Of a stretch of DNA of 64,000 bases, positions 50,666 to 58,071 are shown in pieces (position 1 is the first letter of the stretch; the number at the start of each line of letters is the position of its first letter). Source of the stretch: Microbacterium sp. (GTDB taxonomy: Bacteria > Actinomycetota > Actinomycetes > Actinomycetales > Microbacteriaceae); the NCBI GenBank assembly GCA_017306415.1, contig JAFKIL010000003.1, forward strand, positions 124,001 through 188,000, given 5' to 3'. The position numbers and the translations under genes are program-made. Under the pieces are notes generated by a model. It was not told the DNA's origin and did no database searches. It saw nothing but the letters and a program-made list of their open reading frames with translations.

Positions 50666-51592
50666 ATGGGGGATGCGCCGCTGACCGTCGTCGCGGTCAC
50701 GTACCGTGCGGAGGACGAGCTGCTCAGGGTGCAGGCCCGTTCGCTCGCGGCGTTCGCGCCACCCGGCCTGATCGAGCGGATCATCGTCATCGACAACGGC
50801 CTCCCGCGCCTGCACGGCCGTCGCCGGGCGGCGCTGCTGCGGGACTACGGCCACCTGGCCGACCTCGTGCGCATCATCCCCGCCGACGCGCTGGCGGCGA
50901 CCGAGGGGTCGTCGGGGTGGGTCGGACAGCAGGTCATGAAGCTGACCGTCGCGGACCACGTCGAGACACCGTGGTATGTCGTCCTCGACGCGAAGAACCA
51001 CGCCGTGCGGCCGCTCGTGCCTACCGACCTCATCGGTCCGGATGGCCGGGCCCGCGGCGGCTTCCACGACTACGCCGCGCACCCGCTCCGGGATCGGCTG
51101 GCGGTGACGCTGCGCTACCTGGGCCTCGACGAGTCCGCCGCGACGCACTTCCCTCCCACGTCCACGCCCTTCGTCCTGCACACCCAGACCGTCCGCGACC
51201 TGACCGGGTCGTTCGACGGCGCGTTCGCGGAGGAGTTCATCCGGGCGGGTCTGTCCGAGTTCTTCCTCTACTCGGGGTGGATCCTCCGCCGCGACGGCGA
51301 CTGGGACCGTGTCTACGACGGCGTCGCGATCCAGTGCCCGACGCTGTGGGGCGGTGCGGCGTCCACCGCGGGCATCACCGCCGCGCTGGACGAGCTGGAG
51401 GCGAAGGATGCGCCGTTCTTCGGCGTTCACCGCCGCGCGCTCGGACGGCTGAGCGCGAGCGACTTCGCCCTGATCGCGGCGTTCTGGGTCGAGAAGGGAC
51501 TGATGCGCTCGCTCGCCGAGGCGCGACGACTGCGCCGTCGCTTCCGCCGCGATCTCGCACTGTCGCTGCTGCGCACACGACTGCGCTCCTGA
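50666..51592 (+). CDS. DUF6492 family protein
   Basis: This 308-residue protein begins with glycosyltransferase-like LTVVAVTYRAEDELLRVQARSLAAF. It carries GSSGWVGQQVMKLTVAD and ETPWYVVLDAKNHAVRPL, segments I associate with DUF6492, a family of unknown function with a nucleotide-sugar-transferase-like fold. Sugar transfer is an inference only. The ATG has a GGGGGG ribosome-binding tract four bases upstream. The upstream extension of the frame is antisense to the transglutaminase gene. Confidence 0.78.
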   Translation: MGDAPLTVVAVTYRAEDELLRVQARSLAAFAPPGLIERIIVIDNGLPRLHGRRRAALLRDYGHLADLVRIIPADALAATEGSSGWVGQQVMKLTVADHVETPWYVVLDAKNHAVRPLVPTDLIGPDGRARGGFHDYAAHPLRDRLAVTLRYLGLDESAATHFPPTSTPFVLHTQTVRDLTGSFDGAFAEEFIRAGLSEFFLYSGWILRRDGDWDRVYDGVAIQCPTLWGGAASTAGITAALDELEAKDAPFFGVHRRALGRLSASDFALIAAFWVEKGLMRSLAEARRLRRRFRRDLALSLLRTRLRS

Positions 51593-51666
51593 CCGCGTCC
51601 GGCCGATCCGGCGCCCGTCACCGCAGCTGACCTCGCCTCGAGGCCGCGCACACGGACGTTGTGACT

Positions 51667-51672
51667 TATCCT
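51667..51672 (+). promoter_or_regulatory. -10 element for a probable leaderless SGNH hydrolase transcript
   Basis: TATCCT (five of six bases match TATAAT-type consensus positions loosely) lies six bases before the GTG at 51679. Confidence 0.5.
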
Positions 51673-51678
51673 CGGTCA

Positions 51679-52491
51679 GTGACCTCGCCCGACCGCCCGC
51701 GCATCCGCCACCCGTGGCGCCTGCTCGGCATCCTCGCGGTCGCCGGCGTCGCCGTGGGCGCGGTCGCGATCGGACGCCCCTGGACGTCCGCGCCGGTGGT
51801 CGCCGCCGCCGACGGTCGTGAGCCCGTCGCCGCCGCGGCGCCCGCCCCGCTCGCCCTGCCCGCGCATCCCCACGTGCTCGTCTTCGGCGACTCCTGGACG
51901 TGGGGCGCGGCGGCCGACGTGCCGACGGACGGCTACGCCTACCTGATCGGCCGCGACCTCGGCTGGAAGACCACGGTCGACGGCGTGCGCGGCAGCGGCT
52001 ACCTCAAGCACGGGTTCCTCGAGCCCGGTGTCGACGGTGGCACGTTCGGCGAGCGCATCGCCCGCCTCGACCCCGCTCTGGATCCGGACCTCGTGATCAT
52101 CGAAGGCTCGATCAACGATCGCCGCGAGCCCGAGGCGGGCTACCGCGGCGCGGTCACCCGTGCCTGGAACGCCCTCGCCGCGCTGTACCCCAAGGCATCC
52201 GTCGTCGTCATGGGGCCGGCCCCTCAGATCCTTCCGGTCGAGGCCGGGACGGCGCGCATCGATCGCGATCTCTCGGCGCTCGCCGCCCACCGCGGCTGGT
52301 GGTACGTCTCCCCCGTCGAGCAGCACTGGATCACGACCGAGAACTGGCCGTGGGTGATTGACGCGGCGGCCAACAACCACCCCTCCACACGCGGACACGA
52401 GTATCTCGCCGAGAAGCTCACCGAGGCGCTGCAGGCGATGGGCGACCGGAAGGTCATCGCCGACGCCCCACACACCGACCTGGAGCCCTGA
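51679..52491 (+). CDS. Exported SGNH/GDSL hydrolase
   Basis: This 270-residue protein has an N-terminal signal anchor (HPWRLLGILAVAGVAVGAVAIG). The SGNH blocks follow: FGDSWTWGAA (catalytic Ser), GVRGSGY, EGSINDR (Asn) and NNHPSTRGHEYLAEKL (His). It is probably an extracytoplasmic esterase or acyl-ester hydrolase. I chose the GTG at 51679 with TATCCT six bases upstream over the GTG at 51661. It converges with the cupin gene. Confidence 0.88.
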   Translation: MTSPDRPRIRHPWRLLGILAVAGVAVGAVAIGRPWTSAPVVAAADGREPVAAAAPAPLALPAHPHVLVFGDSWTWGAAADVPTDGYAYLIGRDLGWKTTVDGVRGSGYLKHGFLEPGVDGGTFGERIARLDPALDPDLVIIEGSINDRREPEAGYRGAVTRAWNALAALYPKASVVVMGPAPQILPVEAGTARIDRDLSALAAHRGWWYVSPVEQHWITTENWPWVIDAAANNHPSTRGHEYLAEKLTEALQAMGDRKVIADAPHTDLEP

Positions 52492-52499
52492 CGGCCCCG

Positions 52500-52826
52500 C
52501 TACGAACCGCCCTCGGCGAGCGTGTACTCCGCGGGCGCGAACACCACGATGACGTCGAGGTCCTCGTCGATCTCGACGAAGCGATGCTCCTCACCGGCCG
52601 GTACGAACAGGGACGCTCCGGGCACCGCGAGCGCGTCCCCGCTCTCCGCACGCAGGATGCCCCGGCCCGCGAGGACGACGTACACCTCGTCTTCTGCGTG
52701 CGGCTCCTGCGGGTCGTCAGCGCCCGCGGGGATGCGATACCTGCCGACGCTCATCGCCGGGACGCGCAGCATCTCCGCGTACGTCGCGCGATCGGATGAA
52801 GCATCCGCTGTCGAGAGTTCCTGCAT
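52500..52826 (-). CDS. Cupin-domain protein
   Basis: This 108-residue single-domain cupin has YRIPAGADDPQEPHAEDEVYVVLAG (metal-ligand region) and VPAGEEHRFVEIDEDLDVIVVF. The family includes small metal-dependent enzymes and sensors; substrate unknown. The ATG at 52826 has GGGGA upstream. The frame stays open to an ATG at 52874 (MRACRIEE), which lies inside the direct repeat, so the start is not certain. Confidence 0.8.
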   Translation of the reverse strand: MQELSTADASSDRATYAEMLRVPAMSVGRYRIPAGADDPQEPHAEDEVYVVLAGRGILRAESGDALAVPGASLFVPAGEEHRFVEIDEDLDVIVVFAPAEYTLAEGGS

Positions 52827-52850
52827 CGCCGTCCCCTCTCCCGCGCCAGC

Positions 52851-52883
52851 CTCCTCGATCCGGCAGGCGCGCATCCATTATGG
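52851..52883. repeat. Left copy of the 33-bp direct repeat bounding the 52.9-60.6 kb block
   Basis: It begins with CTCCTCGA and ends with GGCGCGCATCCATTATGG (52866-52883). The 8-bp and 18-bp ends are identical and in register with the copy at 60574-60606; only the seven-base middle varies. It lies in the 5' region of the cupin gene. Confidence 0.75.
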
Positions 52884-52886
52884 ACA

Positions 52887-52903
52887 CGGCCCTGATCGGG
52901 CCG
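52887..52903 (-). terminator. Hairpin at the end of the five-gene operon
   Basis: CGGCCC, loop TGATC and GGGCCG form a 6-bp stem 32 bases past the VWA-SGNH stop, just inside the left repeat. There is no T-run. Confidence 0.4.
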
Positions 52904-52935
52904 GGACGTCTCACCCCCGCCGTGCCGATACGGGG

Positions 52936-55344
52936 TCAGGAATGCCCCGATGCGAGCCGGGCCCGCCTCCGTTTCGAGAGCCCGACCGCAACGAGAGCGA
53001 GAGCGCCGATCAGGAACACCACTCCCATGACGAGCGCCCCCCATACCCACCAGGGGGTGGGCAAGACGACCGACACCGGGATGCGCCTTTCGATGAATTC
53101 CCCGTCCGCGGACAGGGCCGAGATGACGAGCGTGTGCCGACCGGGCTGAATGTCGGCCGGAATCCTCAATGTGCCATCGACGTGGCCGCTGTCGTCGGCG
53201 ATCAATGTGCCGAGGACGGTCGGATCCGAATGGATTGTCGTTGTCACGGGCGTTCCTGGGGCGAATCCCGAGCCCGTCGGTGCGAGGATGCCGCCTTGGG
53301 GGACGGTGAGCCCCCCGAGTTGCTTGTTGATGTCGTACGGAGTGGGCCACTCGATGTCCACCGGCACGGAAGCCACGCTGTGAGCTCGGATGACATCGTC
53401 CGTGACGAGCGGCCCCGGCTTCGTCCACACCTCCACTGTGTGCGACCACCGGATGATCGCGTCGGTCTCCGCGATGTAGCCGGACGCCGTCGGATGGAAT
53501 GACTCGCTGGCCACGGCGGGGCCGTTGGTGAGCAGGCCATTCGCGTATCGGTCCTGCTCGCTCGCGCACACGGTGTTGTCAGGACGGAACGCGTCCTCTA
53601 CATCGGACGCATAGAAGACGCTGTAGCCGAGTCTCTGCGCGCGCGCGACACTCTCCGCGACGGACTGGTTCAGCTCCGCGACGAGCTGGTCGGCGAATGC
53701 CGTCTCCTCGGGAGTGAACCAGGGAGCGCACCCGCCACGAGCAGGGACGGGAGTCAGCTTCGGGTACGGAAGGACGATGAGCGGAACGAACGCGTTGTCG
53801 CGCTCTGCGCGCAGTTCGGAAGTGTTCATCGCCGACCACGCCTGCACGTAGGTCCGCCAGAGGCTCCCACCCAGGGACTCGGCCTCCGTGATCTTCCTCT
53901 CCTTGAACTTCGCATCTCCACACGTTTCCGATAGAACGCATGCGGTGACGACCTCTTTGAAGCCGATGTCGTTGCCTCCGAACGTCATCACGCCGGCGCC
54001 AGGGACGTACCGGAGGCTGTTGAGTTCCGCGATCTGAGAAAGCGTCGTTGCCCCGTAGGGTTCCGTGAGGGCTTGGGATTCCGCTCCGGAACACGCGACT
54101 ACCCGCAGCATCCGCGGCGCGAAGACTCGGCCGAGGTAGGTTTTCTCGCTGCGGTGGCAGCTGTACGGAACCTGGCGGATGTTTGCGAAATAGTCGCCGG
54201 CACCCTCGCCGGACGAGAACGAGTCGCCGAAGACGATGAGCGGATGCTGGTCGTCGACACCGGCGAACAGCTCCCCCAGTTCGTCCTTCGAGTACGTCGG
54301 TTCCGCCGGGGTGTACGTGCCTCCCGATGTCACACGGACGGCGTTCGTAGCCCACGCACTTACCGTGAAGAGCGTCTTCTCGGGGTCACCGCGCGGGCCG
54401 GTACCCACGGTCCAGGACCGTTCGATCGTGGCGCCGGCGGGAATGTTCCCGATCCGGATCATCGGCGGGATCGCCACACGGCGCGCCTGTGGCGCATCCG
54501 CGTCTGCGAGTGTCAACGCGACGCGGACGTCCTTGGCATCCTCTCCGCCGCTGTGTCTGACAACGGCGGTGATCTTCGTCGAACCGCCCGGCATGGGCTG
54601 CGGGTCGTAGCGCACGGTGAGCTCGAGCTTCGCGCGGACGAGGGAGTCCAGGCGATCTGCGAGTTCGCCGCTGTCGCTGGCATCGAGGTAGACGCTGCCG
54701 GTAGCTTCAGCGACGCATGCGAGCTCTTTCGAGCCGGCGGCGGAGGTACGGAATCCGATCGTCGGCACCGTGACGTCGAAGCCTCGGCTTACAAGTTGCT
54801 TGGCGACATCGCAGGGTGGCGTGCCGCACGTGCTCTCGCCGTCGGAGACGAGGACGATGGTCGCGGCCGTGTAGCCGCGGGCGGTGAGATCGTCGGCGAG
54901 CGCGCGAAGCGCCTCGCCGGTCGGGGTGCTTCCGCCCGCCGTGATCCCCTCGACACTCGCGAGCACGTCGTCGGCGCTGTTGTTGCCGAAGGCGTTTGTC
55001 AGCGGCGCCGGTGGGCGGATGTACGTTCCGCCGTCGCATCCTCCGCGTGCCGGATAGGTGCGCAGCGCGAAGACCGTCGTCGGGCTGAGGTTTCGGACGA
55101 TGTCACGGACAGCGTTCTTCGCACCACGCAGCTTGAGAGTGCCCGCCCCGTCGTCGTCGTTCATGGAGCCGGACGTGTCCAGAAGCACCGCGATGGGTGC
55201 CACGCCGTCCGACGAGACCTGAGGAGCCGCCGCCGGCGTCGGTGCTGGATCCGCCGACGCGGGCGGGGCGGTAGCCGCGAGGGGTGCGACGAGAAGTGAT
55301 GCCGAGAGCATCGCCGCGAGCCCCGCACCGATGACCCGCGTCAC
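52936..55344 (-). CDS. Exported VWA-SGNH hydrolase fusion with C-terminal membrane anchor
   Basis: This 802-residue protein has a Sec signal peptide (cleavage likely after ASA, residue 31). A von Willebrand A domain follows with the MIDAS motif DTSGS (residues 56-60), GGSTPTGEAL and LVSDGES. A beta-rich spacer fills roughly 235-340. An SGNH esterase domain comes next, with GDSFSSGEGAGDYF near 373, GGNDIGF near 456 and ESFHPTASGY near 616; its CHRS and VACSGA cysteines resemble secreted actinobacterial SGNH esterases. A C-terminal Ig-like segment precedes one helix (about 765-790) and a KRRRAR tail. The architecture suggests a wall-facing esterase with a metal-dependent adhesion module. The GTG start overlaps the preceding gene (GTGA). 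The function is unknown. Confidence 0.88.
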   Translation of the reverse strand: MTRVIGAGLAAMLSASLLVAPLAATAPPASADPAPTPAAAPQVSSDGVAPIAVLLDTSGSMNDDDGAGTLKLRGAKNAVRDIVRNLSPTTVFALRTYPARGGCDGGTYIRPPAPLTNAFGNNSADDVLASVEGITAGGSTPTGEALRALADDLTARGYTAATIVLVSDGESTCGTPPCDVAKQLVSRGFDVTVPTIGFRTSAAGSKELACVAEATGSVYLDASDSGELADRLDSLVRAKLELTVRYDPQPMPGGSTKITAVVRHSGGEDAKDVRVALTLADADAPQARRVAIPPMIRIGNIPAGATIERSWTVGTGPRGDPEKTLFTVSAWATNAVRVTSGGTYTPAEPTYSKDELGELFAGVDDQHPLIVFGDSFSSGEGAGDYFANIRQVPYSCHRSEKTYLGRVFAPRMLRVVACSGAESQALTEPYGATTLSQIAELNSLRYVPGAGVMTFGGNDIGFKEVVTACVLSETCGDAKFKERKITEAESLGGSLWRTYVQAWSAMNTSELRAERDNAFVPLIVLPYPKLTPVPARGGCAPWFTPEETAFADQLVAELNQSVAESVARAQRLGYSVFYASDVEDAFRPDNTVCASEQDRYANGLLTNGPAVASESFHPTASGYIAETDAIIRWSHTVEVWTKPGPLVTDDVIRAHSVASVPVDIEWPTPYDINKQLGGLTVPQGGILAPTGSGFAPGTPVTTTIHSDPTVLGTLIADDSGHVDGTLRIPADIQPGRHTLVISALSADGEFIERRIPVSVVLPTPWWVWGALVMGVVFLIGALALVAVGLSKRRRARLASGHS

Positions 55345-56342
55345 CGCTCGAGCTCGGCTATCGCCGTGTCCGACCCGGCGACCGACGCGCCGGCCAGAAG
55401 GACTTCGACCTCGGCCGGAGAGGTCACGCGGACACCGAGTTGGATGGTCCCGCTCACGGGGACGGAGACGTCGACCGGCGAGCCGAAGGCGACCCGCGCG
55501 GTCTTCACGACCACCCCGTCCGCGAGGATCTCGACCGTCGCCGACGCGCCCGGCGTGGCATCATCGTCGATCCCCGCGGTGGCGGTGAACAGGTCCGCCT
55601 TCGCGCCCAACGACCAGGTGGTCATCGAAGCCGCCGGCTCGGCGTCGCACTCGACGGCCGAGGGATAGTCCGTTCCGCGGAGAGTGACCTGACCGGTGGT
55701 GCGGCATTCGCCGCTGAGTCGTCGCAGGTCTCCGAGCGCGAGGGCAGAGCCGGTCGTGGCGAGCGTGACCGTCGCCGTGTCGCCGAGGGGCTTGCCGACG
55801 CCAGGCGATGTGCTGAGCACGGTACCCGGTGCTGCCGTCGCGCTGTATTGGAAGACGACGGTCGCTCCGACGCCCAGATCCGAGAGCGTTGACAGAGCCT
55901 TCCGGCGATCCAGCCCGGTGAGCGCGGGCATGGTCGTCGGGACGGCGACACCTATCCAGATCTTGGCGGGCGACGGCGTCCCGAACACAGGCGACTGCAT
56001 GACGACGGTCCCCTCCGGCAGACCGGAGGGCGCATCCTCGAAGGTGATGATGGATGCGGAGAAGCCCGAGTCCGCGAGCACCTGAGCCGCGGCGTCTCGG
56101 GTCAAGCCGCGCACGTCGGGCATCGAGGACTCGAGCGCGATGACCGGCGCGGCATCGGGCTCGTCCGTGGTGTTCTGCTTCCCCGCGACGAGTGTGTGGT
56201 TGGCCGCCCACCATCCGAGCGCGACCCCGCCCATGAGCACCGCGAGCAGGACCGCTGCCGCACCGCCTGCGATCCACCACTTCCCCCCGCCGGGCTGCCG
56301 CGGCGTGGTCGCTCCTTCCGAGGTTCCCCCGGTAGCACTCAC
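55341..56342 (-). CDS. Membrane-anchored PASTA and NPCBM-domain protein
   Basis: This 333-residue protein has a short cytoplasmic N-terminus and one membrane helix (about residues 22-46). Two PASTA domains follow: MPDVRGLTRDAAAQVLADSG from about 72, and MPALTGLDRRKALSTLSDLG from about 138. The C-terminal module has the NPCBM carbohydrate-binding pattern (FTATAGIDDDA, VEILADGVVVKT). PASTA domains bind uncrosslinked peptidoglycan or muropeptides, so this looks like a wall sensor or tether without a kinase. The GTG at 56342 has a G-rich ribosome-binding site; its stop overlaps the VWA-SGNH start. Confidence 0.82.
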   Translation of the reverse strand: MSATGGTSEGATTPRQPGGGKWWIAGGAAAVLLAVLMGGVALGWWAANHTLVAGKQNTTDEPDAAPVIALESSMPDVRGLTRDAAAQVLADSGFSASIITFEDAPSGLPEGTVVMQSPVFGTPSPAKIWIGVAVPTTMPALTGLDRRKALSTLSDLGVGATVVFQYSATAAPGTVLSTSPGVGKPLGDTATVTLATTGSALALGDLRRLSGECRTTGQVTLRGTDYPSAVECDAEPAASMTTWSLGAKADLFTATAGIDDDATPGASATVEILADGVVVKTARVAFGSPVDVSVPVSGTIQLGVRVTSPAEVEVLLAGASVAGSDTAIAELER

Positions 56343-56355
56343 GATCCACCCCCCG

Positions 56356-57159
56356 TCACGATCTGCGCAGCCAACTCTCGAGGTATTGCGCGACGCCGTC
56401 ATCATGGTGCCGGGCGGTGGTCACCGTGGCCGCCTCGAGTACCTCCGACTTGCCGTTGGCGACAGCCACCGACGTGCCGACCACGGCGAAGGCGGGGATG
56501 TCGTTGTAGTTGTCTCCGAAGAAGTAGCAGTCCTGGATGTCCACCCCGAGTTCAGACGCGGCGGCGGCGACACCCATCCCTTTGGAGCAGTCGGCATTTG
56601 CGATTTCGAGGTAGGTGTCCTTCGACCGATAGGTCACGACGCTCGGGACAGGCGCGAGGAGAGCCTCGAGCCCGTCGATCAGTTCCGGCTCCCCCATGCA
56701 CATGATCTTGTGGGGCGGGTGGACATCGACGCGCCCCGAACCCACGTAGTCCTGCGACGACAGCGAGCGGGGTCGGACTCCGGTGTTGTTGATTTCGCGA
56801 GCAGTCCACTTGTCGTCGCCCCATACATGCCAGTCTTCGCCGGCGAAGAAGCTTGCGTGCAGCTCCACCTCGGCGCAATATCGCGCGACCACGCGCGCAT
56901 CGTCCGGCGAGATCGGCACATCGTGCACAACCTGCCCGGTGCGCGAGAGGACGAGCCCGCCGTTGTACGCGATGAGCGGCTCATCGACGCCGTCGTACAT
57001 CCGCTCGAGGATCCGCATCGACTCCGGCATGCGCGATGAGCAGAGAACGAAATGATGGCCGGCGGAGCGGACGCCTCTGATGGCCCGGACAGTGCGCTCG
57101 GAAAGCGTTCGCTCCGGATTCAGCAGAGTTCCGTCGATGTCGGTGAAGAACAGCGCCAC
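56356..57159 (-). CDS. HAD-superfamily hydrolase, Cof type
   Basis: This 267-residue protein has motif I FTDIDGTLLNPE (nucleophile Asp near residue 6), motif II CSSRMPES, a lysine in KIMCMGEPEL and motif IV FFGDNYNDIPAF, with a Cof-type cap between. Such enzymes dephosphorylate small phosphometabolites such as sugar phosphates. The GTG at 57159 has GAGGAG eight bases upstream. It lies 24 bases after the pentapeptide gene and 13 bases before the PASTA gene, so it belongs to the five-gene operon. Confidence 0.9.
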   Translation of the reverse strand: MALFFTDIDGTLLNPERTLSERTVRAIRGVRSAGHHFVLCSSRMPESMRILERMYDGVDEPLIAYNGGLVLSRTGQVVHDVPISPDDARVVARYCAEVELHASFFAGEDWHVWGDDKWTAREINNTGVRPRSLSSQDYVGSGRVDVHPPHKIMCMGEPELIDGLEALLAPVPSVVTYRSKDTYLEIANADCSKGMGVAAAASELGVDIQDCYFFGDNYNDIPAFAVVGTSVAVANGKSEVLEAATVTTARHHDDGVAQYLESWLRRS

Positions 57160-57183
57160 GTCTCTATCTCCTCGTGTCTTTGC

Positions 57184-58071
57184 CTATGCAAGGCGGTCGG
57201 GGATGGCTGGAAGTCTGGTTCGTTCGTCCGTGACGGGATCGCGCAGGTCGAGCCCATCGACGCGCGCATCTCGAAGGTCCGCCCCGCGGAGGTCTGGCTC
57301 GCTGAGCATTGCGTCGCGCAGGTCGGTGGCACGCAGGTCTGCGTCGCGCAGGTTCGGTTTCACCAGGCGGGCACCGCGAAGACTCGCAGCACGCAGGTCG
57401 GCGCCCTCGAACGATGACGAGAGACCCTTCGAGTCGGAGAGATCCGCACGTTGCAGATTTGCTCGAAGGAGTTCCGCATGATCCAAGATCACGCGGGGAA
57501 GGCGCGCTTCGGCAAGATTCGCGTCGGGCACCAGGGCACCGGTCAAGTCCACCGCGGATCCGGACACGCGGGAGAGGTTCGCACCACGCCAGCGGACGTC
57601 GCGAGCGATGAGCTGGTCGATGACAGCTCCGTGAAGGTTGAGGCCCTCGCCCGCAGAGCCGGCAACGCTGGCGCGGGTCAGGTTCGACGCCCGCAGGTCC
57701 GTTCTGTCGAGGGTGGTGAAGCTGAGATCGGCCCCCATCAGGCTCCGGGAAGAGAGGAGGATGCCGGAGAAGCTCCTTCCGCTCGCGTTCACCTCGTCGA
57801 GATCCGTGGCCGCGACCAGCGACTGGACGAATGCGTTCTCCTCAGCGAGACGCCGCTCGCGCTCCTTCTCCCCGCGCGCGATGAGCCGTTCGACGTACAT
57901 CAGGGCGACGCCGATGACTGCGCCGATGCCGAGGTTGATTCCCAGGTCGGAGAACTTGTCGCCCTCCGTCGGGCCGAGCCACCACATCGTCATCCCCAAC
58001 GCGAAGATCGCGGCAATGATGAGCAGAGCCGGCAGGCTCGACCGGGTGAACGTGGAAAGCAGCCGCCTCAC
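57184..58071 (-). CDS. Membrane-anchored pentapeptide-repeat protein
   Basis: This 295-residue protein has two N-terminal membrane helices (about residues 13-33 and 42-62) and a charged linker (RGEKERERRLAEENAF). From about residue 95 to 280 it carries pentapeptide repeats of the A(D/N)LXX type (GADLSFTTLDRTDLRASNL, ADLRAASLRGARLVKPNL, ADLRDARVDGLDL), which fold as a right-handed quadrilateral beta-helix. The repeats should face the cytoplasm. The GTG start overlaps the stop of the AAA ATPase gene (GTGA), implying a stoichiometric partnership. The function is unknown. Confidence 0.88.
   Translation of the reverse strand: MRRLLSTFTRSSLPALLIIAAIFALGMTMWWLGPTEGDKFSDLGINLGIGAVIGVALMYVERLIARGEKERERRLAEENAFVQSLVAATDLDEVNASGRSFSGILLSSRSLMGADLSFTTLDRTDLRASNLTRASVAGSAGEGLNLHGAVIDQLIARDVRWRGANLSRVSGSAVDLTGALVPDANLAEARLPRVILDHAELLRANLQRADLSDSKGLSSSFEGADLRAASLRGARLVKPNLRDADLRATDLRDAMLSEPDLRGADLRDARVDGLDLRDPVTDERTRLPAIPDRLA

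Noticed and set aside
52866-52883. Repeat core interpreted as the promoter of both flanking minus-strand genes
   Set aside because: CATAAT is a fair -10, but no -35 is found 16-19 bases upstream in either copy, and the AAA operon has a better -10 (TATACT) about 110 bases downstream. A regulatory role is not excluded.
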